42,967 nucleotides of DNA from Lactiplantibacillus fabifermentans DSM 21115 (GTDB taxonomy: Bacteria > Bacillota > Bacilli > Lactobacillales > Lactobacillaceae): assembly GCF_000498955.2 (NCBI RefSeq), contig NZ_AYGX02000116.1:1-42967 (forward strand), given 5' to 3'. Below, piece by piece: positions 1-7,983 of the stretch (its first letter is position 1; the number at the start of each line of letters is the position of its first letter). Under the pieces are notes generated by a model, which made no database searches, had not been told where the DNA came from, and saw only the letters and a program-made list of their open reading frames with translations. The translations under genes were made by a program, and so were the position numbers.

Positions 1-16
1 AAGCTGATCTTTTTTG

Positions 17-33
17 TCCGAACAGCGTTCGGA
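17..33. terminator. small hairpin, possible terminator
   Basis: A perfect 7-bp stem (TCCGAAC at 17-23, GTTCGGA at 27-33) closes a 3-nt loop. It is followed on the plus strand by TTAATTTT and on the minus strand by a run of six T after two bases. It could end a gene beyond the left edge of the window or back up the next hairpin. Confidence 0.4.
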
Positions 34-94
34 TTAATTTTACAATCTACCACTTAAGAATAAATCATAAAATTAAAAAAATTATTCCGAAAGC

Positions 95-146
95 AAAAGA
101 CAGCCGTGGCTAGCCCACCGTGACGGTAGGAAGCTGGCTGTCTTTT
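95..146. terminator. terminator downstream of the LysM/NlpC-P60 gene
   Basis: An 11-bp inverted repeat (AAAAGACAGCC at 95-105, GGCTGTCTTTT at 136-146) encloses a 30-nt loop. It lies 16 bp past the stop codon of the muropeptidase gene. The A and T runs at both ends allow it to work in either direction. Confidence 0.75.
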
Positions 147-161
147 ATTAAATCACTTTAA

Positions 162-1700
162 TTATTGATTAACCGTTCCGGCAAAACTAGGCATAAAGTC
201 AGAAGTAAATGACTGTACCTTAACATTTTCGCCTTCAGTTGGTGCGGCGACGAATTGGTTGTTACCAAGATAGATGGCATCATGATAACTCGCACCACGT
301 GAACCCCAGAACAAGATGTCACCAGGTTGCGCATCGGCTACCGAGTGAATCGAGACATAAGATTCTTGACCAACCGTGCTGTGTGGCAATGAGATGCCCG
401 CAGCATGCAAGTAGACGTATTGGACTAATCCTGAACAGTCCATCCCAGAAAGGCTAGCACCGCCCCAGACGTACGGAATATTAGCACTGGCTAATTTAAC
501 CGCTAAGCCCGTCACAGAACCCGTCGCTAAATCGCTAGAACTAGTAGTCGTTGATGACGAAGAATTCGTCGTTTCGGCCGTTGAGCTAGCAGTTGAAGCT
601 GATGAGATTGCTGCTGAAGTCGTGCTACTAGTGGCTGCAGAACTGGTAGCCGCTGAACTAGTACTAGTTGCCGTACTGCTACTTGAGGTAGCCGTTGAGC
701 TGCTTTGGCTAGCCGCGCTACTACTGCTAGTGGCGGTTGAACTAGTGGCAGTTGAGCTGCTTGAGGTGGCAGTTGAACTGCTTTGACTAGCCGCACTACT
801 GCTGCTAGCGGCAGCCTTATAAACCGTTGCCGTTACCTTTTCAGTACTACTACTGCTAGTAGCTTCACTTGATGAAGCACTGGCAGCACTGACACTAGCC
901 GAGCTTGAAGCGGCACTGCTAGAGCTTACGGAACTGGCACTAGTGGTCGAGCTGCTGCTAGTGGCAGCACTAGTACTGTTAGAGCTGGCACTAGCCACTG
1001 AGCTAGCAGTCGATGAACTTTCACTAGTGGCAGCACTGCTACTAGTTGAGCTGACAACTACTGAACTTGATGCACTTGCTTGACTACTTGACGCAGTTTT
1101 CGAGCTGGCACTACTACTATTGCTAGTAGCATTAGTTGTCGCCGTATCATTACTTGATGATGCGGCAGTTGACGTGGTTGCGGAACTGCTAGTTGATGAA
1201 ACGGCGGTCGTCGTATCACTTGCAGCGGCTTTAGCAACCGTCTTTGCACTAGTAGTGGTGGCTTTGGTAGTCTTAGCAGTCGTGCTTGGTACCTTGAGCG
1301 CTTGCCCAACCACAATTAAGTCCCCTGATAACCCGTTAAGCTTTTGAAGGGCATGTACCGAAGTATTATACTTGTCAGCTAGGGCCCACAATGTATCGCC
1401 AGCTTTAACGGTGTATGTACCGTTATTACTCTTGGTCGTAGATGACTGGCTCGATTTTCCACTAATTTGTAACTTTTGACCGACATAAATTAAATCGGTA
1501 TTTTCATCAAGTGCCTGAATTTTATTTAACTTTTCAATACTCTTAACGGAAACACCATGTTGCTGAGCGAGGCTCCAGACCGTATCAGTTGACTTTACGG
1601 TAACTGAAGCCGCATTGGCAGCTTGTCCTGTGGCAAGCAATAAACCAACGGCACCAACCGTACCGGCTAGGACCTTGCCCGTTGTATGTGCTTGTGACAT
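162..1700 (-). CDS. secreted LysM / NlpC-P60 peptidoglycan muropeptidase
   Basis: A predicted cell-wall hydrolase of 512 residues, probably a gamma-D-glutamyl-mDAP endopeptidase, exported and bound to peptidoglycan. Residues 1-30 form a signal peptide with a likely cut after QAANA. Two LysM domains follow (about 33-79 and 95-138), then a linker of roughly 250 residues made almost only of Ser, Ala and Thr, then an NlpC/P60 domain (about 390-512) with catalytic Cys422 in MDCSGL and His473 in SYHDAIY. I chose the ATG at 1700 because AAGGAG sits 8 nt upstream; an in-frame GTG at 1709 overlaps that ribosome-binding site. Ser/Ala-rich linkers of this kind are known to be O-glycosylated in L. plantarum muropeptidases, so glycosylation is likely here (inference). 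Single gene with its own promoter and terminator. Confidence 0.9.
   Translation of the reverse strand: MSQAHTTGKVLAGTVGAVGLLLATGQAANAASVTVKSTDTVWSLAQQHGVSVKSIEKLNKIQALDENTDLIYVGQKLQISGKSSQSSTTKSNNGTYTVKAGDTLWALADKYNTSVHALQKLNGLSGDLIVVGQALKVPSTTAKTTKATTTSAKTVAKAAASDTTTAVSSTSSSATTSTAASSSNDTATTNATSNSSSASSKTASSSQASASSSVVVSSTSSSAATSESSSTASSVASASSNSTSAATSSSSTTSASSVSSSSAASSSASVSAASASSSEATSSSSTEKVTATVYKAAASSSSAASQSSSTATSSSSTATSSTATSSSSAASQSSSTATSSSSTATSTSSAATSSAATSSTTSAAISSASTASSTAETTNSSSSTTTSSSDLATGSVTGLAVKLASANIPYVWGGASLSGMDCSGLVQYVYLHAAGISLPHSTVGQESYVSIHSVADAQPGDILFWGSRGASYHDAIYLGNNQFVAAPTEGENVKVQSFTSDFMPSFAGTVNQ
660..815 (-). repeat. two tandem 78-bp units inside the Ser/Ala linker
   Basis: The coding sequence of the linker holds two neighbouring, imperfect copies of a 78-bp (26-codon) unit. 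Matching landmarks are CTTTGGCTAGCCG at 703 and CTTTGACTAGCCG at 781. They encode two copies of a Ser/Ala/Thr block that includes SSAASQSSSTATSSSS. An in-frame unit of this kind can expand or shrink without breaking the frame. Confidence 0.7.
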
Positions 1701-1807
1701 TAACTTCACTCCTTAAGCAAATTCTGGATTTCTTCCCTAAATTAAAAAACACGGGTGTTTAGCGATTCTTTAACGAAAACTTAACACCTTTTACAAATCA
1801 TAATTTT

Positions 1808-1835
1808 ATTGTAGCACAATTTAGAAAAATACAAA
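1808..1835 (-). promoter_or_regulatory. candidate promoter of the muropeptidase gene
   Basis: On the minus strand TTTGTA (1830-1835) and TACAAT (1808-1813) are separated by 16 nt, giving a leader of about 100 nt before the ATG at 1700. The -35 hexamer is weak. A perfect 8-bp inverted repeat lies just upstream at 1862-1897. Confidence 0.5.
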
Positions 1836-1861
1836 CTAGAATCACTTATTTTTTTGTAAAA

Positions 1862-1897
1862 CAGTTCGTTTATTTTAAAAATTAGTTGTACGAACTG
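1862..1897. repeat. 8-bp inverted repeat upstream of the muropeptidase promoter
   Basis: CAGTTCGT (1862-1869) and ACGAACTG (1890-1897) are exact reverse complements with a 20-nt AT-rich spacer. It lies 27 bp upstream of the candidate -35 element, in the 386-bp gap between this gene and prs. No gene is seen in that gap. Confidence 0.6.
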
Positions 1898-2041
1898 AAA
1901 ACACGCAAAATGCCGTTGTTTCGGTTGTTTTATGAAGTCACAGACACCCAACTCAACGATATCTCAACCAACTGTTTGCAAGTTGAAAACGTTGACATGG
2001 TTTGCTTTTGACGCCCCGAAATAATTAAGGCATGACCTGAC

Positions 2042-2079
2042 AAAAAAAACAGGTTTTGCAACTAAGCAATCCCTGTTTT
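2042..2079 (-). terminator. prs terminator
   Basis: On the minus strand AAAACAGG and CCTGTTTT pair around an 18-nt loop, and the T tract runs on to eight T. It starts 8 bp after the prs stop codon. Confidence 0.85.
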
Positions 2080-2086
2080 CGTTAAT

Positions 2087-3052
2087 TTATAATTTAGGAT
2101 CAAATAAGCCATCGACTGGTTGTTGTTCGTGAACCAACTTGATCGCATCACCAAGTAATGGGCCTACCGACAACTGAACCAATTTTTCAAATTGTTTTGC
2201 CGCTGGAATTTGAATCGTATCGGTCACAATAACTTTTTCCAAATCTGAAGCTTGCAACTTTTCGGCCGCATCTTGTGACAAGATAGCATGCGTTGCACAA
2301 CCATAAACCTTCGCGGCCCCGGCCTGCTTCAACGCACTAGCAGAAACATCAAACCGCGTCCCCGTATCAATCATGTCATCAATGACAATGGCGATATGAC
2401 CTTTAACATCACCGATAATACTATTCGGCACCATATCATCATCATCGGGATGGCGATTATCAATAATCGCAATCGGTGCCCCTAATAACTCGGCCATCTT
2501 CCGCGCACGTGATACACCGGCATGGTCTGGTGAAACCACAACTAAGTTATCGGTAATGCCGCGATCCTTGAAATAACTCGCCAAGATTGGCGCGGCTAAC
2601 AAGTGATCAACGGGAATATCGAAGAAGCCTTGAATCTGTGCGGCATGTAAATCAATCGTCAAAATTCGTGTCGCCCGATCTTTTTCTAATAAGGTCGCAA
2701 TTAATTTGGCCGTGATTGGTTCGCGTGAGCGCGCTTTGCGATCTTGACGTGAGTAACCGTAATAAGGAATGACCACATTAATTTCGCTTGCACTAGCCCG
2801 CCGCAACGCATCAATCATAATCAACAATTCCAAAATAGTATCATTGACGGGATCAGAGATTGATTGCACGACGAAAACTTCAGCACCCCGAATACTTTCC
2901 TCGATGTTGATTTGAATTTCACCATCGCTGAACCGTTTCACCGAACTTTTACCTAACGGGATGCCAACCCGTTCTGAGATCTTTTTCGCCAATGGCAAAT
3001 TAGAATTTAAGGCAAATAATTTCAGTTTGGCATAAGATTCATCTTTAGACAT
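2087..3052 (-). CDS. prs: ribose-phosphate pyrophosphokinase, divergent paralogue
   Basis: Makes PRPP from ribose 5-phosphate and ATP for purine, pyrimidine, NAD, histidine and tryptophan synthesis. 321 residues, normal for the family. Landmarks are [17 protein letters not shown] (about 96-112), [11 protein letters not shown] (134-144), [11 protein letters not shown] (174-184) and the PRPP loop [11 protein letters not shown] (223-233). The loop departs from the usual IDDxIDTAGT, and the conserved KRRPxP-type stretch after it is replaced by NRHPDDDD. This fits the second Prs copy that lactobacilli often carry, which may differ in regulation or activity (inference). The ATG at 3052 follows GGAGGG by 4 nt; an upstream ATG at 3064 overlaps that site and has none of its own. 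Own promoter and terminator, downstream of recD2. Confidence 0.9.
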   Translation of the reverse strand: MSKDESYAKLKLFALNSNLPLAKKISERVGIPLGKSSVKRFSDGEIQINIEESIRGAEVFVVQSISDPVNDTILELLIMIDALRRASASEINVVIPYYGYSRQDRKARSREPITAKLIATLLEKDRATRILTIDLHAAQIQGFFDIPVDHLLAAPILASYFKDRGITDNLVVVSPDHAGVSRARKMAELLGAPIAIIDNRHPDDDDMVPNSIIGDVKGHIAIVIDDMIDTGTRFDVSASALKQAGAAKVYGCATHAILSQDAAEKLQASDLEKVIVTDTIQIPAAKQFEKLVQLSVGPLLGDAIKLVHEQQPVDGLFDPKL

Positions 3053-3090
3053 AACGCCCTCCATAAAATAGTTTCATGACATATACCCTA

Positions 3091-3118
3091 ATTATAGCAG
3101 TATCCAAGTCTAAAACCA
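3091..3118 (-). promoter_or_regulatory. prs promoter
   Basis: On the minus strand a consensus TATAAT (3091-3096) is preceded, 16 nt away, by TGGTTT (3113-3118). It lies in the 115-bp gap between the recD2 stop and the prs start, so prs need not depend on the upstream operon. Confidence 0.6.
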
Positions 3119-3167
3119 GTTAAAACCGATTAATTTATATTTACTTGCTGCTACCATTTGAGCCAAC

Positions 3168-5684
3168 CTACGTTGCTTGGGGCATGAAATCATACGGACT
3201 AACACCATCCATGCCAATCATCGGGTCAACTTGGCCGCCTTGAGCTAATGCCGGGGTCAAATAATCTGGCACCGACTGCGCGGTTGCGGCGCTGACGGGG
3301 GCAACCGGTGTCTCAGCGGTTGCCGGGGCCGTTTCAGAGGTGGGCGTCGGGGCCGTCGTCGGCTGAGTCGGCACCCCTGGCGTCGCAGTCTCATCGTCAA
3401 AGACTTGTTGGAGCCGCTTGGTTAACGTCGTCAAACGATTGACCGATTCGTTCGTAACGGAGCGTTCGAATGCTTCGACATCGCCGAGTAAAATCAACAT
3501 TTGTTCGGCGCGTGTCACCGCAGTATACAACAAATTCCGTTGTAACATCCGCGAAAACTGCGTCACCATTGGCAAAATCACCATCTTAAACTGGCTCCCT
3601 TGCGCCTTATGAATCGACATACTATAGGCGAGCGTAATGCGATTCCAATCGCGACGTTGATAGGTGACTTCATTTTGCTCAAACGCAATCGTCATTTGGT
3701 CTTTTTTCTCTTTATTATGCGGATCATTGGCCAGATCAATGCCCACAATCTTGCCAATATCACCGTTAAAGACATTATCTTCTGGCGAATTGACGAGATG
3801 TAGCACTTTATCACCGACCCGAAAATCTTGCCCATTAAAACTCAATTGCTTTTGCCGAGCCGACTTACGCGGATTAAAGATATTTTGGACGGTCGTATTT
3901 AACTTGTCGATACCAGCGGCACCCCGGTACATCGGCGCTAAGATTTGCACTTGGTCGGCACTGAACCCCTTGGACTTGGCCTTACCAACAATTTGCTCCA
4001 CCAAATGATTCACTTGGTAAGCACTACAAGCAATAAATGACCGATCTTTTTGGTTGACCGCAAAATCATCCGGCAACCGGCCATCTTTAATCGCATGCGC
4101 CAACGGAATAATACTCGAACTATCGTCTTGTCGATAAATCGTCGTTAACTCAATCTGTGGCAAACTGGGGCTCTGCAATAAGTCGTGAAAGACTTGGCCA
4201 GCCCCGACTGATGGTAATTGGTCCTTATCACCGACTAAGATCACTTGCATGTGGCTAGGAACCGCCTGCAATAACATTTCAAACAGACTGGTATCGACCA
4301 TCGACATTTCATCGATAATTAAAATTCCGCCCTCTAAATCTTTAGTGGGTGTTTCCGGGCCATCTTCACGGCCCGTTAAACCGAGCAACCGATGAATCGT
4401 ACTAGCTGGCAAACCGGTCGTTTCAGCCATCCGTTTGGCCGCCCGTCCCGTTGGCGCAGCCAATAAGATTGGAAAAGTTTTATCTTTATATTGATTTAAG
4501 TCGAGTGAAACGTCATGCAATTCGGCAAACAACGCCACGAGACCGCGAATAATCGTCGTTTTCCCGGTCCCTGGTCCCCCGGTCAACAGGAACAAGTGCG
4601 ACGTAATCGCCGACTTGAGCGCTTGCGTTTGCGAGTCGTCATACGTGAGATTGCTAGCTTTAGCGACATGTTCAATCGCCCGGTCAACGTTTTTCTCAGT
4701 TAAATTACCATCATTATCTGCTTCATGTAGCCGTTTCAGATGTTCAGCGATGCCCCATTCGGCTTCATACAAGCTACGTAAGTAAATTCGATTCTCATCA
4801 CCCACGATTTTATTTTCGTGGGCCAGCGTCACGAGTTGGTCAGCGAGTTTTTGCGGATCAATGGCCACATTGCGCGCCGTTTCTAATAATTTCAAAGTGG
4901 CATCTAACAGCGGTTGGGCCGTCGTATACGTGTCACCATTTTGGGCACACGTTTCATTGATTTGCGTAAGTAAGGCGGCTCGTAAGCGACTATCGGCTTG
5001 CGGGTCAACATTCAACTGGGCCGCAATTTGATCGGCCTTCTTAAAACCGACACCTTTGATGTCCTCCACTAACTTATAAGGATTTTCATGAATGACATCT
5101 AAGGTATCGCCTTGATAGCGCGCATAAATACTTGCCGCTAAACGACTCCCAAAACCAAACGCATTGAGCCCGATAATGGTTTGCTCAAGCCCGTTATTTA
5201 CGCGTAATGTATCAATCAACGTTTGTTCCACACTGGCCCGTAAGCCGATTGGTTTTAAGATTTTCGGGTCCGCAATAATCTTATCAATGGCGTCTTCGCC
5301 CAAAGTTTCCACGATTCGTTTCGCCGTGCGCTTACCTAATCCCGGAAAATCATCGCCGGATAAGTAAGCAATCAGGCCACTACGCGTGGTGGGCGTTTCG
5401 TTTTGATAGTTATCCGCCTGAAACTGGGTCCCATACTTAGGATGGCGGACCGTCTTGCCGGTAAAGCGGTACGTGGCTTCCTCTTGGATGTCAGCGAAGC
5501 TCCCCGTTACGACGATTTCGTCTTCCGACCAGTCAATATTTTGTTCGCTTACTTTGACTAACAATACTTTATAAAAACTATCGGCACTGCTGAAAAAAAC
5601 GGCCGCGACTTTCCCAACAATGAAGTGAGTGGTCGTTTGACCGTCAAAATCTGGCGGTAATAAATTAGACTGTTCCGTCGCCAC
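3168..5684 (-). CDS. recD2: ATP-dependent 5'-3' DNA helicase RecD2
   Basis: A superfamily 1B helicase of the RecD2/TraA type, acting in DNA repair and replication without RecBC. 838 residues. An OB-like N-terminus is followed by helix-hairpin-helix segments (FPGLGKRTAKRIV about 113-125; IKGVGFKKADQIA about 209-221). Walker A is LTGGPGTGKTT (367-377), Walker B LIIDEMSMVD (455-464), motif III GDKDQLPSVGAG (485-496), and the last helicase motif reads YTAVTRAEQMLILLG. The last 90 residues or so are a Pro/Thr/Ala-rich tail, probably disordered. It starts with GTG, 7 nt after a strong AGGAGG, and follows the TPR gene by 17 bp in one operon. Confidence 0.93.
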   Translation of the reverse strand: MATEQSNLLPPDFDGQTTTHFIVGKVAAVFFSSADSFYKVLLVKVSEQNIDWSEDEIVVTGSFADIQEEATYRFTGKTVRHPKYGTQFQADNYQNETPTTRSGLIAYLSGDDFPGLGKRTAKRIVETLGEDAIDKIIADPKILKPIGLRASVEQTLIDTLRVNNGLEQTIIGLNAFGFGSRLAASIYARYQGDTLDVIHENPYKLVEDIKGVGFKKADQIAAQLNVDPQADSRLRAALLTQINETCAQNGDTYTTAQPLLDATLKLLETARNVAIDPQKLADQLVTLAHENKIVGDENRIYLRSLYEAEWGIAEHLKRLHEADNDGNLTEKNVDRAIEHVAKASNLTYDDSQTQALKSAITSHLFLLTGGPGTGKTTIIRGLVALFAELHDVSLDLNQYKDKTFPILLAAPTGRAAKRMAETTGLPASTIHRLLGLTGREDGPETPTKDLEGGILIIDEMSMVDTSLFEMLLQAVPSHMQVILVGDKDQLPSVGAGQVFHDLLQSPSLPQIELTTIYRQDDSSSIIPLAHAIKDGRLPDDFAVNQKDRSFIACSAYQVNHLVEQIVGKAKSKGFSADQVQILAPMYRGAAGIDKLNTTVQNIFNPRKSARQKQLSFNGQDFRVGDKVLHLVNSPEDNVFNGDIGKIVGIDLANDPHNKEKKDQMTIAFEQNEVTYQRRDWNRITLAYSMSIHKAQGSQFKMVILPMVTQFSRMLQRNLLYTAVTRAEQMLILLGDVEAFERSVTNESVNRLTTLTKRLQQVFDDETATPGVPTQPTTAPTPTSETAPATAETPVAPVSAATAQSVPDYLTPALAQGGQVDPMIGMDGVSPYDFMPQAT

Positions 5685-5701
5685 GTGATGGCCTCCTAAC
5701 C

Positions 5702-6391
5702 TTAATTTTGTGACGCATCCGACTGATCTGGTCGTTGCGCTTGCAGCGTTTTTTCAATTTCCGTTAACTGTTGTTGATGGGCTTTAAAATACTTGGCATC
5801 CACTTTTTCAGCCTTGGCAAATAAGTCGGCATATGGTTTACCGATAACCATGGCGGTTAAACCCGCCTTAAAATAAGCCGGTCCTTGTTGGTCATCCAGT
5901 TGAATAACTTTTTGATAATAATCGTATGCTTGTGCGTTATTGCCCAATGCAAGTAAAATGTCTGCGACTAACAAATTCGCATCAACCAACGCCGGTTGTT
6001 GTTCCTGGGCCGTAATGGCATAGACTAAGGCGTGCTGATAATCTTGCTGAGCCATCAACGATTGCGCCATCATCAAATACGCGTCACCCTTCAACTTGGT
6101 ATCAGTAATTTGTTGATAAAATGGTAACGCCTTATCGTAGGCCTGCGCTTGATAGTAGACATTGCCCAACGCGTAACGCATCAAATCTGCGGCCGCGGGT
6201 TGGGGCTCAAATTTTCCTAATGCCTTCATTGCCAAAGCCTCTGCCTGTTCAAAGTCTTGGCCAGCAGTTAGCAAAACAATCAAATCATAATAAGCGTGAT
6301 AATCTTCCGGTTGGGCATCAATCTTAGTCACTAATTGATGCACTAGGGCTTGTTGTTCAGCCTTACTTGGCCGTGAATTTTCTGTACTCAT
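5702..6391 (-). CDS. tetratricopeptide repeat protein
   Basis: A soluble 229-residue protein built almost wholly of TPR helices. Pairs such as AYDKALPFYQQI and AQAYDYYQKVIQLD have the usual Ala/Gly/Tyr spacing. TPR folds bind other proteins; the partner cannot be read from the sequence. No signal peptide and no membrane segment are seen. It sits between the phosphatase gene (14 bp upstream) and recD2 (17 bp downstream) in one transcription unit, an arrangement common in Lactobacillales. The ATG follows a GAGGGG site. Confidence 0.85.
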   Translation of the reverse strand: MSTENSRPSKAEQQALVHQLVTKIDAQPEDYHAYYDLIVLLTAGQDFEQAEALAMKALGKFEPQPAAADLMRYALGNVYYQAQAYDKALPFYQQITDTKLKGDAYLMMAQSLMAQQDYQHALVYAITAQEQQPALVDANLLVADILLALGNNAQAYDYYQKVIQLDDQQGPAYFKAGLTAMVIGKPYADLFAKAEKVDAKYFKAHQQQLTEIEKTLQAQRPDQSDASQN

Positions 6392-6405
6392 GTTGCCCCT
6401 CTTCT

Positions 6406-7071
6406 CTAAATGGTATCTGTGGGATCAGGTTCCCGTGATAAATAAGACGTATCATTCCATAATAACAGTTTAAAATGCTTTCCACGATCACGAGTTTCTA
6501 AAATCGTGGTGCTCGTATTCGATAAACCGCCCCGATCACGCAAGGTTGCCAGACTGGCACCGAGTAGCGAATTGACCAACGCATTTAAAGCAGCGCCATG
6601 ACTGACAATAACCACATTGTCATCGCGATGCGGATTAGCCGCCACAATTTGCTGGATAGCCGGGGTCATCCGTTTGATTAACTGCTGAAAGCTCTCGCCT
6701 TGAATGGCCGTGGGATCATATTGGTCCGGATGATTCCGAAAAGCGTCAAACTCCGTTGGAAACTGAGTTTGCACATCGGTAAAAGCCATCCCTTCCATTT
6801 TACCCAAGTTAAATTCGCGTAAGCGGCTCAAAATCGTCACGGGTAACTCCGGCTGGGTCAAATCTTGCCGTAACGTCATGGCGGTATCCCGTGCCCGTTT
6901 CAAGGGGCTCGCATAAATATGGCTAAAATGAATATCTTGTAATGCAGCCGCTAATTGATGAATCTCATCATAACTAGCTGGTAACAATGGTGAATCACCT
7001 TGCGACCCTTGGTAACGCCCTTCTAGGTTCCAGGCCGTTTTTCCATGGCGAATGAATAACAATTTTGTCAA
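6406..7071 (-). CDS. histidine phosphatase (phosphoglycerate mutase) family protein
   Basis: A 221-residue member of the branch-1 histidine phosphatases. The phosphohistidine motif FIRHGKTAWN places His9 as the phosphorylated residue, and the second catalytic His158 lies in VIVSHGA; an acidic residue near Glu86 (LREFNLG) fits the proton donor. The substrate cannot be assigned; such proteins are often labelled phosphoglycerate mutase without evidence. The start is a TTG at 7071, supported by GAGGA 9 nt upstream and by the family's conserved N-terminus beginning at residue 4. First gene of the operon with the TPR gene and recD2. Confidence 0.88.
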   Translation of the reverse strand: MTKLLFIRHGKTAWNLEGRYQGSQGDSPLLPASYDEIHQLAAALQDIHFSHIYASPLKRARDTAMTLRQDLTQPELPVTILSRLREFNLGKMEGMAFTDVQTQFPTEFDAFRNHPDQYDPTAIQGESFQQLIKRMTPAIQQIVAANPHRDDNVVIVSHGAALNALVNSLLGASLATLRDRGGLSNTSTTILETRDRGKHFKLLLWNDTSYLSREPDPTDTI

Positions 7072-7122
7072 AAGATTACTTCCTCATCTTGGTCGCACGC
7101 CGACCGTTAAGTATTACTTCCT

Positions 7123-7151
7123 ATTATGCCAGTTTTTCGGCGAGTTTTCAA
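7123..7151 (-). promoter_or_regulatory. promoter of the phosphatase-TPR-recD2 operon
   Basis: On the minus strand TTGAAA (7146-7151) and CATAAT (7123-7128) stand exactly 17 nt apart. The start codon is about 50 bp downstream; the leader holds a small GGTCG/CGACC hairpin. Confidence 0.75.
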
Positions 7152-7210
7152 AAAACCAAGCAACTAGGTTAAATCAAAATTATGTTAACTCGGACCACGC
7201 AAAAGCGTCG

Positions 7211-7313
7211 CACAAAAGGCGGGCTGCGACCGAGCATTGCCTAGAAAGACAAATGCTTGTGGGTTTTCAATCGTTTGTCTTTCGTAGCTAAGCGGAGGAA
7301 GCCGTCTTTTGTG
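7211..7313. repeat. long nested hairpin upstream of the phosphatase operon
   Basis: The outer arms CACAAAAGGCGG (7211-7222) and CCGTCTTTTGTG (7302-7313) pair with one G-T wobble. The inner arms GAAAGACAAA (7244-7253) and TTTGTCTTTC (7274-7283) pair perfectly. There is no U tract, so it is not a simple terminator. It stands with element A in the 734-bp gap 7072-7806, in which I see no gene. Confidence 0.6.
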
Positions 7314-7504
7314 GGGTCTCTCCATACATTGGTGAATCTATAACTAACGACTCATCATCACTCATATAAAATGGCACCTTTGAAAGAGCCTCCTGGAATT
7401 GAACTTACGTACTACTAGGATAACTGACACAACCAAGTCACTGATAAACCAATTAATCTCCACGTTGACGGTTTACCGCGTTTTCTTATGGCAAGCTCCA
7501 CTTA

Positions 7505-7690
7505 GTTGTGATTCAGCAGCAATGGAAGTTGCCGTGCAAGTGGTGTTAGTTCGGCATGCTTTTGGCCGAACTAACGCCACCGGCATCTTTGAAGATTGGT
7601 GGGTTGGGCCGAGCTTCAAAGTGATGTTCGAGACCGCTTTTTGGCTCGAACCGGTCGCCACGGCTACTGGAATTGCTGATGACTCACAAC
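7505..7690. repeat. palindromic intergenic element, copy A
   Basis: A 186-bp foldback. Arms at 7505-7534 and 7661-7690 match at 24 of 30 positions; three of the mismatches are one block, GGA facing GGA. Inside are three hairpins in order: GTTAGTTCGG/CCGAACTAAC (7545-7554, 7566-7575), CTTTGAAG/CTTCAAAG (7587-7594, 7614-7621) and GTTCGAG/CTCGAAC (7626-7632, 7645-7651). Related copies lie near 38.3, 38.6 and 39.0 kb. The 133-codon open frame across it (7399-7800) has no support as a gene. Confidence 0.75.
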
Positions 7691-7764
7691 GGCAATTCCA
7701 GTTTCACCAATCTTTGAAAAGACCCCTTTTGTGCCACGTTTCGACCATAAAAATCCAGAGATGC

Positions 7765-7796
7765 AAAAAGAGTTTGGGATTTAGTCCCAAACTCTT
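7765..7796 (-). terminator. WxL operon terminator
   Basis: A perfect 12-bp stem (AAGAGTTTGGGA at 7768-7779, TCCCAAACTCTT at 7785-7796) with a 5-nt loop is followed on the minus strand by TTTTT. It lies 11 bp after the stop codon of the ancestral frame at 7807, which supports that stop as the original gene end. Confidence 0.9.
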
Positions 7797-7806
7797 CTGA
7801 GTCACA

Positions 7807-7983
7807 TTACGGTGCGGGTACGGCCGACAAAGTCCAAGTCAACGTACTTTGATACGTCCCATCGCTAGCTTTGGGGCTAGCACCCAGCTGTAATTGACTC
7901 GCATTCAAATCAAAACGCTTACTCTCAAATCCTGTCGACGTAAATAACGGTACTGCCGCATTAGTGGCAGTACCGTTTGATTA
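7807..7983 (-). pseudogene. out-of-frame C-terminal tail of the WxL surface protein
   Basis: In another frame from the preceding gene, this stretch encodes a continuous tail beginning about SNGTATNAAVPLF and ending TYQSTLTWTLSAVPAP before a stop. That is the usual end of a WxL domain, with the second WxL motif WTL, and it parallels the end of the neighbouring WxL protein (TYSATLYWALQNAP). The upstream reading frame slips around 7975-7983, and a stop in the tail frame at 7981-7983 limits where the shift lies. A single missing base in GTTAATCAAACGG would explain it. Confidence 0.85.

Noticed and set aside
527-1347. Several open frames on both strands across the Ser/Ala linker of the muropeptidase
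   Set aside because: They are by-products of the repetitive Ser/Ala/Thr codons; their products are low-complexity, without start sites or family features.
1701-1709. GTG start for the muropeptidase at 1709, nine bases upstream
   Set aside because: The codon directly abuts the AAGGA of the ribosome-binding site; the ATG at 1700 has correct spacing.
7399-7800. A 133-codon plus-strand open frame between the phosphatase operon and the WxL operon
   Set aside because: It crosses palindromic element A and the WxL terminator, has no ribosome-binding site and no recognisable protein features.
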